The position numbers were made by a program, and so were the translations under genes. The notes beneath the pieces were generated by a model. That model saw only the letters and a program-made list of their open reading frames with translations. It was not told where the DNA came from and made no database searches. 64,000 nt of DNA, taken from Engraulis encrasicolus. Lineage: Eukaryota; Chordata; Actinopteri; Clupeiformes; Engraulidae. The stretch is taken from positions 49,857,015 to 49,921,014 of the forward strand of contig NC_085857.1 in NCBI RefSeq assembly GCF_034702125.1. Direction: 5' to 3'. How positions within the stretch are numbered: the first letter of the stretch is position 1; each line of letters opens with the position of its first letter. Shown here in pieces: positions 10,815-45,762 of this stretch.

Positions 10815-11572
10815 TCTTCCTCCAAAAAAGAGCGAGATGGTCTTCCTTGGTGGTGTGTAGAGGGTGTTTCGGGTTCAGAGCGTAGATCATCCTCACTGCT
10901 GGTCAGGTTGAAGGAGACGCGTCTTACGCGTGGGTTGGATGGAGTGCGCCTATGGGGGCGTGGATGTCTGGGTCGCTTCTCCCATTGGTACACCTGGTTA
11001 CGTTTGTAGTCGTCCTCATCTCTCTTTAATTTCCGCATCTTGGCCTGTTTTATATTTGTTTCCAGTTTTTCCAAGTCCGTCTTTAGTTTCTCTTCATATG
11101 GGATCTGTGCGTCATTTGCTGGGGCCATGGAAGCTCTGAGGGTCTGGATGCGCTCGTTCACGGCTGTCCTCTCACTCTTCGCCTGTTTAATGAGTAGAAG
11201 CATTAGGTCTCTGGAACACTTGTTTAGAATGGATTCCCATGTTGTCTTGAATTCCTCGTCGTCGGTCGGGAAGGAGGGGAATTTGGCTATTCGTAGTCCT
11301 CTTGGTATCAATCCATCTCTCCAGTGGTCTGATAGAAAGACGATGTGCCAATGTAGTTTAAGGTCACGTTCCATCAGTTTACGTAAATCGTAGAAGGCTC
11401 CGTTTAGATCTTCTTCTGGGGGAGGGGTGTCAGTGTCTTCACGTAAAGATTCCGACACAATTATGTTGTTTCCTTGTTCGTTGGAGTATGAAAACGATGC
11501 CTGCGACATTTTTGAACTGCAGCTTTGGAACAACGCACTATGAATGGCGGGGCTGCTCAGTAGAAGTGTCAA
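10661..11572 (-). CDS. PLE N-terminal reading frame, no recognised domain
   Basis: This is a 303-residue frame upstream of, and overlapping by about 150 bp, the reverse transcriptase frame in another phase. It is hydrophilic and highly charged. An early acidic segment (TDTPPPEEDLNGAFYDL) is followed by a helical stretch (KLKTDLEKLETNIKQAKMRK) and a basic tail (RPRHPRPHRR). PLE proteins often have such an N-terminal extension. It may be a separate product or the start of the polyprotein separated by a second frameshift. Confidence 0.6.
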   Translation of the reverse strand: MTLLLSSPAIHSALFQSCSSKMSQASFSYSNEQGNNIIVSESLREDTDTPPPEEDLNGAFYDLRKLMERDLKLHWHIVFLSDHWRDGLIPRGLRIAKFPSFPTDDEEFKTTWESILNKCSRDLMLLLIKQAKSERTAVNERIQTLRASMAPANDAQIPYEEKLKTDLEKLETNIKQAKMRKLKRDEDDYKRNQVYQWEKRPRHPRPHRRTPSNPRVRRVSFNLTSSEDDLRSEPETPSTHHQGRPSRSFLEEEWPLPKPGLHQQPQYARRAEEEEKRGRIKRPKETATARAGLRHRTPMKYPQ

Positions 11573-11644
11573 CTTGCGTCGGCATGTACTAACAGAAAAG
11601 GTTGACTGAGCGCTCTTGTTCTCTGAGCGCTCTTGTTCTCTTGT

Positions 11645-11908
11645 TCTATTTTACACACCCAGAATGGACTATATTCTTTAAATATATTTCTATTTTAACT
11701 AATTTTTGAAAGGTCAATTATCACCGAGGTAACCATGGGACTCCTCCTCTGTTTACGCCCTGATGAAGACCCAGTGTGGGTTGAAACCGGTTGGCGGTTT
11801 TATCTCTGTAACAATGCCCATGGATTAATAAAGGGTTTTTATACTAAGGACAATCCTTGTTGGCCTGTGGAGTTGCCTGAAGTCGGCCCTAGTGCCAACA
11901 CGCTCTAA
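11645..11908 (+). repeat. Right PLE terminal repeat (pLTR) with hammerhead core
   Basis: The repeat matches 7399-7690 in inverted orientation. CTGATGA lies at 11760-11766 and GAAAC at 11783-11787, with GACCC/GGGTT stem II between them. A possible stem III AAACCG/CGGTTT follows. Stem I pairing is imperfect by eye, so catalytic activity is not assured. Confidence 0.72.
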
Positions 11909-12355
11909 ATGAAAGGACTTTAGTCTTCTTACTTCAAGAGCACCCACAGTTTGGAGTTTACTAAGTTGGAGAACAAGAGCGCTCAGTCAACCTTTTCTGT
12001 TAAAAAAATCAGATAGTTGAAAAAGGTAGGTCTGCACACTGCCGATAAGCTCCAAAAATAAACTTTCGAAACGTTTCGATCACACTGGATCTTCATCAGG
12101 CATATGGGTAACAGGAAGAAGCTGTGACTTATATCACATGATCATTCATACACCCGCCCAGGCAAGGCACCCAAGGGTGTCAATCAAATGGATTGACAGG
12201 CATCTTGGCCTGTGTCCATCATGCATCAGGCAAAACCAAAAACATTTGCAAGTTTCAAGAAACAAGAAATAAAAAATGTGAATAAAGTACATGAGCATAT
12301 AAAGTACATTTCACATGTTTTTTTTTTTTTTTAAAAACAAACAAATCGGAGACAG

Positions 12356-12784
12356 TTACAGAAAAGGTTTTAGCTCAAAGTACATGTTCATCCCTTTAGG
12401 TGACATAGTATTTAAAGTGTATATATAAAAGGCTTCACGTCTAAGCAGTAAATTGTCAACGTCACCCCCTCGTCTAGGGATCGCAACATGTTCGATACCA
12501 ATGTATTGGAGGGTTGCAAGATTGTGCTTGGCCATGTTGAAGTGAACTGCAACGGGGTTCTTCTCATCACGCAGCCTGCACGTAATGACTCCCTTGATTT
12601 TAAAAGACTTCCCAGATAAGGGTTGCTGGAAAAAAAACTCCTTTATGCGAAGGGTTCGAAAAAACTTCTGGAAATCCACGTAAGCATTGAATTCGTTGCA
12701 GTAGGTAGTTGGCACAAACGACAGGCCCAAGTTGAGCGCTGAGATGCATGCAGGCGATAGGTCCTTGTTCTGATCATGCGCCAA
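12356..12784 (-). pseudogene. Left arm of the palindromic PLE: doubly deleted coding remnant
   Basis: The frame begins near MAHDQNKDLSPACISALNLG, which corresponds to the N-terminal end of PLE reverse transcriptase (compare LSPIELTPCQIQVLSRGLSF in the inner element). It jumps directly to GKSFKIKGVITC and then to RLRDEKNPVAVHFN through to LKPFL. The polymerase and the GIY-YIG core are deleted; only the C-terminal tail remains. A hammerhead core lies downstream (CTGATGA at 12093-12099, GAAAC at 12073-12077) with a palindromic GATC/GATC stem II. Confidence 0.72.
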
Positions 12785-13248
12785 AAAGATTCCCTCCCGT
12801 CCCCGATGGCAATTACAGATGTGGCCAGTGTGCGCAATGCAACTTCACGCGAAAGTGCAACTCTTTCAACCACCCGCACACTGGGAAGTCTTTTAAAATC
12901 AAGGGAGTCATTACGTGCAACACAAAAAATGTCATTTATATGATAAAATGTCCCTGTGGTCTAGCCTATATAGGTAAAACAACGAGGTGCCTTAAAACGC
13001 GCATAGCAGAACACAGAAGTAACATAAGGCTGTGTGATGAGAAGAACCCCGTTGCAGTTCACTTCAACATGGCCAAGCACAATCTTGCAACCCTCCAATA
13101 CATTGGTATCGAACATGTTGCGATCCCTAGACGAGGGGGTAACGTTGACAATTTACTGCTTAGACGTGAAGCCTTTTATATATATACTTTAAATACTATG
13201 TCACCTAAAGGGATGAATATGTACTTTGATCTAAAACCTTTTCTGTAA
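12770..13248 (+). pseudogene. Right arm of the palindromic PLE: GIY-YIG endonuclease fragment
   Basis: The open frame gives a Cys-rich linker (CGQCAQCNF then HTGK), NVIYMIKCPCGLAYIGKTTR (GIY-YIG core), CLKTRIAEHRSN and a C-terminal block RREAFYIYTLNTMSPKGMN to LKPFL. The reverse transcriptase is absent. The C-terminal half is almost identical to the left arm in the opposite orientation. A hammerhead core follows at 13502-13508 (CTGATGA) and 13524-13528 (GAAAC). Known PLE endonuclease domains have this order. Confidence 0.78.
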
Positions 13249-13609
13249 CTGTCTCCGATTTGTTTTTTTTTTGTTTTTTTAAACATGTGAAATGTACTTT
13301 ATATGCTCATGTACTTTATTCACATTTTTAATTTCTTGTTTCTTGAAACTTGCAAATGTTTTTGGTTTTGCCTGATGCATGATGGACACAGGCCAAGATG
13401 CCTGTCAATCCATTTGATTGACACCCTTGGGTGCCTTGCCTGGGCGGGTGTATGAATGATCATGTGATATAAGTCACAGCTTCTTCCTGTTACCCATATG
13501 CCTGATGAAGATCCAGTGTGATCGAAACGTTGCATTTTAAATAATAAAGTTTATTTTTGGAGCTTATCGGCAGTGTGCAGACCTACCTTTTTCAACGTCA
13601 TGTCAACCA

Positions 13610-14560
13610 CCCATTTGTGTCTGGGTAAGACTTGCCTTTTGGAATTCTACACCGTTTTTTTTGCTTTGCCCCGAAACAACCAACCTTTTGGAAACGACAA
13701 CTTTGCCTTGGAACAAAAAAAAGGGTCATGTGCTCCATCATGTCGCTGCATGTTTTGGTAACATTGTTGCGAGGTAATTCGATTGGGTAACTTGGCATGT
13801 AGGCTAGACCACAAAGTTTAGGCCTACTCCTTCAAAGCACTAACGTGGGGGAAAGTGTCTGATTTCAGCACCACGCGCGTGGACAGCTCCTTTTTAGATT
13901 TAACAGCCTTATATGAATATGAAGTGAAATGTCGGCTGTCCTGATGATGACAGGGCTTCACAGTGTGAGTGCAGCATTCACAGAACACATATTTAATGAC
14001 GCCAATGCAACAAAAGCATAATGCATCAATGCGGCATGTAGGAATAGCGGAAAAACGTACCGGTATTCCGACAATAGACATCAACGTCGGAATAGCGACA
14101 TGTCGGAATAGCGACATGTAACCACTGATTGAATCACTTGCGTAGCTAGTAGCCTACACCTATGTTTGTGTGTACCGTGCATGCTGTGTTCCAACATAGG
14201 CCATTTGTTTCTGAGCCCGAGTGGTGAACACCTTTAGCTCTATCCTTTACTGGCAGCCTGCCCTGTTAGCCTGGCCTTGTCATCGTTTAGGCCTATCTGG
14301 TAGGCAATTTGTCTGTCTTTTATTTCATTTTGGCGGTGTAGATATTTAAGGTGTTGTGTATAAATAAAGGAAAAGAATTCTATTTTTGCACAAGGAATCC
14401 ACGTCTCTGTCCCAGTCTGTCAGAACCTGTGTTTGCCCTAATCCATGTATATCTCTAGGGGCAAAATTCCCCCAGTGGCGTAGTCGTGTAATTGCAGGTA
14501 TTCCACTTGATCATTATTATTTTGGGTCATCCCCTAAAGCGAGTAGCAGTCGGCTGCAGG
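13610..14560. other. Non-coding spacer
   Basis: No exon is supported. Small direct repeats of GTCGGAATAGCGACATGT occur at about 14090-14120. An AATAAA sits near 14364. Nothing else was recognised. Confidence 0.4.
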
Positions 14561-14573
14561 CTGAAGCTGGTTG

Positions 14574-14633
14574 GACGTCCCCAGGGACATTCCAAACGGC
14601 GGACGTCCCCAGGGACGTTCCAAACGGCGGCCA
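14574..14633 (+). repeat. Paired near-palindromes, left member of a distant inverted repeat
   Basis: Two copies of GGACGTCCCCAGGGAC followed by RTTCCAAACGGCGG are spaced about 28 bp apart. The complementary arrangement occurs at 18078-18131, 3.5 kb away. Confidence 0.6.
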
Positions 14634-14639
14634 TATTGA

Positions 14640-16790
14640 TAAGGTCAAGGCTCCCGTCCAAGTTGATAGCCATATTGATAGGGTCACCGGCACGAGCTCA
14701 GCCAGCCGAAGCAAGTAGCCGAAGCGGACAACGAACCTCGCAGACGAAATCACGGAAAATACAATGACAGTAAGTGAGAAATACACGTCCATGCTAACAT
14801 GATATTTGTCATCAATGATGTTTTAATATTTTCGAACAGTGTTTTTTGTGTATTGCACATCGATATCGATATTGTTCGGCTGTCTCCTTGCGTTCGTTTG
14901 TTTGCTGGTGGCATGTACTTGAATGTGCTAGCCAGCCAGCCTTACTGACAAACCGCGGTTATCTCAGCTTTAGAAGTAGCCTATTTCGGCAAATGGAAAT
15001 AAACACTTTAATTAACAGTTCCGTCGTGAACTAGCTGTATTCAAAGCTTTTAAAACCAAGAATGAGAGTGCCTTAGATTTGTTTCATTAAACTCTAATGT
15101 ATTACACCAATGTCAACGAAAGATCCGATGGACGTGGTCGTTGGTCGCATATGCACTATGTTGCTAAACGATAACACGTGGCTAACTATTTGGCACATAG
15201 TTTGATGGCTATTCTTCGAGGCCGTTTCAAAGTGAAGTGTTTGCCATGTGTTAGTTGGCTATTCTTGCACGGCAGAGTGTCTTTATCGCGTGCTACGCGG
15301 CTTTTATGCCGACGACGACTGGCCCCTGGCTACTGCTGTGCTGGGAGTGTTATGTTCTAGATGGGGGGAGTTGTAAATAGCTGGGTGGGGGATGTATATT
15401 TCAGGGCAAATGTTCTGTTCTGTTGTCCCTCTTGTTTTGAAGAAAAAACTATTTATTTTTTTGTAAACAGCAAAACCTTTTTGTTTTCTTGAATGTTCTA
15501 TTTAAATAATTCATAATAAATGACCATGATCTCTTTCAGAATCTGTGATGATATCCTAATCTTGTTGATTTCATCTAGCTGGTGCTATGGGGGAAGGGAT
15601 GGTGGCCTCACCTCATAACCCGGATTAACAATTTCTTTGTTTTCAGAAACCAATTATGACCAATTATGTAATGATGTTTTAATTAACCGTGTTTTCATTT
15701 CTGTGTTAACTCAACTCTGAGCAGAGATGTCAAAAGTAAAAGTACTTTTGTGGTGTAATTACAACACTTGCACATGGTAGGCCTATTACATAGCTGTTAC
15801 AGCATTTACTCCATTGTAACTAATGGGATAGATGAACTGTACTAAAAAACACTGAAAACCCACCATAAGGACCCACCATAAACTTGATCCAACCAGTGCA
15901 CAGTTAGCTGATCGCCAGACAAGTACACAGATCTACTGTGTTTACTCAGATAAGTTACTTGTGTAGGAAGGAAACTTTGTTTCTTTTTTTTTTACTTTTA
16001 CTTTTGACACCTCTGACTCTGAGTCACTTAATTAGTGCAGTATGAATGTTGTTTACCTCTTTCAGGTCAAGTCTGCCTGGAGATACAGAGCCACAAGGCC
16101 GCAGGAGAAGATACCAGGCGAAATGAAAGATGTGAATACGTGTTAGTGATTTGATGTATTTGGATAAGGCTTTGTGATTTGGTTGCATGGCGGTCTGAAA
16201 GAGTCACAAGGCCTAAAGATAAGACACGGTTTTGCACATGGGTGAAAATGTATGAAAAGTAAAGTTTTAATCTAATGTCTTTTTAGGTCGAAGATGCAGA
16301 ATTCGATCAGAAAAACAGCTTGACGTGTTGCTGCACTTCCTTTCACCTGTAACCAAACTGTCAGTAAGTGGTTGATGCATGGTGTCACTAACTTGATATA
16401 TTTGATTCTAGACACATCTGGAGGGTGGCCTGCATGATTAACATTTGTACACACATACAATCTCAATGTGGTTTTCTATAGCAGGATATGGATGCTCCAT
16501 TTCAAAGTTGTGTGTTGCCGGTGGAGTGGATTGTGCTCTTGTGTGCAGGTGTGTGTTGGTGTTCCAAGCAGACGAGCAAGGCATGAGCATGAGGGCCATG
16601 GGCTAGACGTAAGGAAGCAGATGGGCAAGTCAAAGGCCATGAAGTAGGAACAATGGAGACCGTGGGCGAAGAGGAGGTGGCAAGATTATCGGAGTGACCC
16701 TATCAAGGCTCAAGATTATTCAAGCAACCCAACCTGCTTATTTTGAGATTTCATGTGCTAAGATTAATAAATCATCATTATTATACAAAC
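14640..16790 (+). ncRNA. Candidate spliced lncRNA or micropeptide gene
   Basis: A first exon ends ATGACA|GTAAGT at 14769. A strong acceptor (CTCTTTCAG) begins a second exon at 16066. Joining them gives a start codon followed by 28 codons and a stop at 16144-16146 (peptide begins MTVKSAWRYRATRPQEK). Further consensus-flanked blocks occur at 16287-16363 and from 16485. AATAAA is at 16766-16771. The peptide matches nothing I recognise, so a non-coding transcript is as likely. A hAT MITE sits in the first intron. Confidence 0.3.
15722..16015. mobile_element. 294-bp hAT MITE
   Basis: Terminal inverted repeats CAGAGATGTCAAAAGTAAAA and CAGAGGTGTCAAAAGTAAAA (right, inverted) are flanked by perfect 8-bp duplications ACTCTGAG at 15714-15721 and 16016-16023. 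There is no coding capacity. Confidence 0.87.
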
Positions 16791-16799
16791 AGTGTTCAA

Positions 16800-18077
16800 C
16801 CTCTCCGTCTCAACTTCTTCCTAATGAACAATTCAAGTCTGCTTTATTAGTCAATGTCTTAACATGTGCTGGTCATATAAAGAAATGAATGCCTATACAT
16901 ATAGGCCTATAGACGTAAGTGCAAGACTGGGCAACAGAAAACTTGCACAGAGCAGGAACCAGCTAACAGGATTACCAACAGGATTGTAAAACAGTTAATA
17001 ATTGTATGCTGCCATTGGTATAATAGTCATGATTTCATGAACCCAGTCATTCAAGTGTTATTGTGTAATAAGTTTGAGTAAAAAGTACTTAGTTACTTTT
17101 AATTAGCTTTCCTCTTGAGAATGTCATGTTTATTTTTCTTGAATATCGTCCTCCATAACCTCTATCTCTTGCTTGGCACCAGCCATCATCCAATACATTG
17201 ATACAAGATGGTAAAATAGTGGAAATGCTGTGTGCCATGCTGCACAATCTTTCATTTCTGGCGGATTGTGGCATTATTTTGCATGGCATTTTCTCAGTCT
17301 AGTTTTTTTTACTCAGTACTCAGGCCAGGTTCCAGTGTAATTGAGTAAAGTACTTGGGTCAAAATGTACTCAAGTACAAGTAAAGGTATTATTTAAAAAG
17401 TACAAAGTATTCATAAAAGCTACTCAAGTACAATATTGAGTAAAAGTAATTAGTTACTTTTCCACCCCTGGTAATAACTTAATACACAAGGACGATGAGA
17501 CTCGGGTATAAATGTCACAGTTGATGTTTGCATTGTAACTATCAACTGATTGACCCACCCCAGAATACAGACTTAAAACGCGGCCAACGTTCTAGTACAC
17601 TCGGCATAGGGTAGCCTACTAGTGCAACATCAATCACAAAGCACAACACATTTCGAGTATCCTAATGTTTTATTGCATAAACATGTTATTATTCAGCTTT
17701 TAATGCCTTGTGCAGCGTGGAACCTCGAAATAGATTAAACAATTCGAATGTGAAATCATGCCGCTAGCAAAGTTCAAATAAAAACAAAGATAGGCCCTAT
17801 CGGCCTATTACCATACTATTTGAATATGAACATGAAAAAGAACGAAATCAGTCTTGCACGCTTTTCGTAGACCTGCTACTAAAGTTTAGAAACATTAAAT
17901 CAATTATTTATTGTATTCCGGTAGCTGGAGGAATTCCTCAAACATTATATGAATTCAAATTTAGTTTTACATTACATTTTACGGTTTAAACATTTACGGT
18001 TACGTATGTAGCCGAATTACGGTAATATGGACGAGGCGAGTTACTTGGACGTGTGACGTAATCAGCTTGTTCGATGA
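16800..18077. other. Non-coding spacer
   Basis: Apart from the hAT end at 17290-17470, no gene, RNA or element boundary could be supported. Confidence 0.4.
17290..17470. repeat. Right end of a common hAT-type repeat
   Basis: The stretch is rich in AAGTACTCAAGTACAAGTAA motifs and ends in ACTTTTCCACCCCTGG. This resembles the terminus of a widespread fish hAT family. The left end is not clearly defined; similar words occur near 17085. Confidence 0.45.
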
Positions 18078-18131
18078 ACGTCCCTAGGGGCGTCCAACTC
18101 ACAGATGAACGTCCCTAGGGACGTCCAACTG
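18078..18131 (-). repeat. Paired palindromes, right member of a distant inverted repeat
   Basis: Two copies of GATGAACGTCCCTAGGGRCG followed by TCCAACT are present. The core ACGTCCCTAGGGACGT is a perfect 16-bp palindrome. Read on the minus strand it matches the pair at 14574-14633. Confidence 0.6.
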
Positions 18132-18165
18132 GCTTCGTGCCGCAGCGAACTGTACTTGCCTAAAG

Positions 18166-19596
18166 CAGGGATTCTTAACCTTTTTGACGTCGAGGCCCAT
18201 TTTTTCAGTGCACCGGGGCCCATATTGCATGTATATATCATATTATATTACATGATATTATATTAAATTATATTATGATAACATAATATGGGCTTAAATT
18301 AAAATATAAATAAATAGATGATTATTTAAGTATTTTTTCCACAAGGAATAGCCCTATATTAATTATGCTATTGTTAATGTCATTTAATCTCACTCATCAT
18401 ATTCACTCACAGTTTAGCAACTCAGAGTCAATCACACATTTGAATTCCTCTCTGACAGCTCAAAGTTTGCGTGACAGCTCTTGACTTATGCTTTGTAGTT
18501 TAGTTTAGTTTATTTAGTTTAGTTCAGCAGGGACCATGCACAATAGACATTGTTTACAGAAGTAAAAAGATGGCTTGTGCCAGATTATAGCTATATAGCT
18601 AATTTCCATCTGCAGTCCCTGGACAGGTAAAACAAAAATTAAAATACAGTACATGAACAAATAAGCACATCCATAGGCCATGGGTTCATAGCCCCAAACA
18701 ACACATACACACACACCCACACACCCACACACACATTAAAATGGCATACAGTTATGAGACATATGTTGAATTAAAAACCATATGATTAGTGTTGACAAGA
18801 CTGGTTGGTTAATATCCATTTTTCACACCCCTTGAGAAGGCCTGATAATCAGTAATACTTTTTAGGTCACTGGGTAGGCTATTCCATGTTTTGGATGCCC
18901 TGAAAGAGAAGGCTGATTGAGCAAAAGCAGTTTGTCGGATTGGGAGACTACAATCACCCCTAATGGTGGATCTTGACGTTCTGCTCATCTGTTCAGAGCA
19001 GGGTTGAACAAATGTTCTTAGAGGTGGGGGTGCTGCATTGTGAATGATTTTATGAATTAGCTGCAGATTGTAATGAATCTGCTGATCATAAAATGAAGAC
19101 GCTTTTTTTTTTATAAAAGTGGAAACGCAGCGCGGGAACAACAGAAATTCCAGCGCCGGACGGAAAACTTTCCAGTATCACGCAAAATTCGTCCCCATGT
19201 TGGGGACACTTGGACAAGTATAAGGGATAAAGATTTAGTAACTAGAATTATTTTGAGCAGCCTAACCGTTGAACACCGATTTCTAACTACTAAAACATGC
19301 GGATATTAGGACACAGAAGACGTCGCCAAATCTGCTGGGAACAGTAACGGATTGGTAATTTCTCTTTTTTCAAATAGGCTAGCCCACTGCAAAGGCTGTT
19401 ACTACCAAAGGGTGTTACTGTCTTGTTCTTAATGAAACTCCCCAACAACAAAAACGCGGGGTGTGGTCATTGCGATATGACGGAGTTACGTTTGAGGGAC
19501 GCACACTAAGTCTATTTAATAAGCGGTCCCACGGCCCAAGCCGCCCAATGGTGCGAAACTGAAAGTTGACCGCGGCCCTATGGTTAAGAATCCCTG
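18166..19596. mobile_element. 1.43-kb hAT-type element carrying a LINE fragment
   Basis: The ends are CAGGGATTCTTAACC and its perfect complement GGTTAAGAATCCCTG. Flanks are GCCTAAAG (18158-18165) and CCCTAAAG (19597-19604), an 8-bp duplication with one change. A LINE 3' end lies inside on the minus strand, so the element either captured or was invaded by it. Confidence 0.78.
18500..19141 (-). pseudogene. LINE (CR1/L2/Rex-like) 3' end
   Basis: The minus-strand frame 18809-19141 contains YNLQLIHKIIHNAAPPPLRTF, a basic SRTSRSTIRGDC segment and AFSFRASKTWNSLPSDLK near the end. This is the usual C-terminal pattern of CR1/L2-like reverse transcriptase proteins (F-s-x-AxxxWNxLPxxl). A 3' UTR follows, with a tail of AACTAAACTAAA-type repeats at about 18495-18525. 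The 5' part is missing, as in most LINE copies. Confidence 0.6.
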
Positions 19597-19604
19597 CCCT
19601 AAAG

Positions 19605-19881
19605 GTCCGCTTGGCTACATAAGTATTCATTATGACTGGGAAAATTGCACTTTTCATACATGAAAAGGGGGGTCTTCTCCTTGGTCCGCCATTTTGAATT
19701 TCAAGAAATAGCCATTCTTAGCTGCAAAAATTACTATACTTGGGCCATACTAAACAAATATTAGTACATAACATAGTAAACTTTCATGAAAAGATCAAAT
19801 TTGACAATAAGCAACCCAGTTCCAATGAGCAGCATAGTTACAGCACCTTTTTTGACCATTTCCTGCACAGTGTACCTTTAA
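19605..19881. repeat. Inverted, truncated copy of the 46999-47352 MITE
   Basis: It reads as the reverse complement of the MITE interior (ATTCATTATGACTGG, CTTGGTCCGCCATTTTG) to the CCTGCACAGTGTACCTTTAA end. The other end is lost. Confidence 0.65.
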
Positions 19882-20185
19882 GAAATGCTGCATTGAGCAT
19901 TGGGCACATTTCACAAGTACATGTTCCAAATGTTACCCCTTGAAATTTGTAAGAACCTACTTTACGTTTTTTAGATACAGCAATCTGAAAGTGGGCTCTC
20001 TGAGAACTCTGTTCAAAACAAGTCAGGGGGGTACCTGACCAAACATTTTTAATGAAAACTAGTTTGGAGCCATAATGTAACACACTTTTCCTATTGGGAA
20101 GTGTGTGAACCTCCTTGATTTTTTCCCAGCCAAATCTGAGGTCGTGCGGGATGATTTGGTCATTAGTCGTGGAACGACCCCTTTG
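19882..20185. repeat. Dispersed repeat shared with 43570-43860
   Basis: Blocks such as TACATGTTCC, TTACCCCTTGAAATTTGTAA, GTGGGCTCTCTGAGAACTCT and GAACCTCCTTGATTTTTTCC occur in the same order at 43570-43860. Its nature is unknown; no coding frame or terminal repeat was identified. Confidence 0.65.
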
Positions 20186-20347
20186 TAACTGCTTATTACA
20201 AGCAATTTCCATATAAATTTCCAGTGCAATTGCTCTGCAGTTTCTGGGTAATAACAATGCAAACGGCTCAATTATTGATGAGCTGGATAAAAGAATAGAA
20301 CCAAACCTCATTTGATGAGGTGAAGTATACATATTATAAGGACTTAC

Positions 20348-45259
<24,912 letters not shown>

Positions 45260-45293
45260 CTAAAAAAACAAGAACCCAAAGGAAGACCTAGAT

Positions 45294-45507
45294 CAGGGGT
45301 TCCCAACCTTTTCCAACGTGGGGCCCACTCAAAATTGTCACAAATGTTCAGGGCCCACTTCTGACCCAATAAAGAATAAAACTCAAATAAATCAATAGCA
45401 ACACACACCACAATATGATTATAATTTGTAGAAAATTACTTCAAGGCCCACTTGGAATACCTTCAGGGCCCATCAGTGGGCCCCGGCCCATAGGTTGAAA
45501 ATCACTG
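45294..45507. mobile_element. 214-bp hAT MITE
   Basis: The ends are CAGGGGTTCCCAACCTTTTC and, inverted, CAGTGATTTTCAACCTATGG. The 8-bp flanks are ACCTAGAT (45286-45293) and ACCTATAT (45508-45515). The paralogous intron beside the other SRCR exon reads GACATAGATGTTGCTGATTG without the insert (44255-44275). Confidence 0.85.
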
Positions 45508-45762
45508 ACCTATATGTTGCTGATTGGAATTAGCCTGATTATCATCGATGTTCAACTCATCAACGTTCAAATCTCTTCGAGACTTGGTCTGACCTAGAGC
45601 ATAACAATTAACATTTCCTAAACGACATGGTTGACCCGCTTCCCTTGGTTTGCTTATGGTTGTTTGCTTACTGACAAAGTGGGAGGAGTTCCCATAACTC
45701 AGAAAGTACTTGCATTGCTCTTGACCTGACTAGTTGCAACGCTACTTTGGAATGGCCCTTAA

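Larger units (their letters stand above)
7399..12001 (-). mobile_element. Near-complete Penelope-like retroelement (Neptune/Poseidon type)
   Basis: A perfect 15-bp duplication AAAAAAATCAGATAG lies at 7384-7398 and 12002-12016. The element carries an N-terminal basic reading frame, a reverse transcriptase, a GIY-YIG endonuclease and a terminal repeat at each end in inverted orientation. A 543-bp hAT MITE is inserted between the left terminal repeat and the coding end. A 34-bp inverted repeat (about 11591-11624 and 11968-12001) brackets the right terminal repeat. PLE proteins copy their RNA by target-primed reverse transcription, with the GIY-YIG domain nicking the target. One or two frameshifts make this copy non-autonomous as read. 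Confidence 0.85.
7331..13595. mobile_element. Outer, palindromic Penelope-like element split by a nested PLE
   Basis: The block is bounded by a perfect 14-bp duplication CGTCATGTCAACCA at 7317-7330 and 13596-13609. Removing the inner element (7399-12001 plus one copy of its duplication) leaves 7331-7398 joined to 12017-13595. This outer PLE is a head-to-head inverted dimer. Its arms (about 12016-12605 and 13000-13595) carry the same 3' coding end and the same terminal repeat in opposite orientation. Target duplications of 10-15 bp and inverted pLTRs are known for Penelope-like elements. Confidence 0.72.

Noticed and set aside
17110..17200. Minus-strand frame MAGAKQEIEVMEDDIQEK as a last receptor exon
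   Set aside because: Acceptor is weak, phase cannot be tied to the tail exons and it lies in hAT-like repeat sequence.
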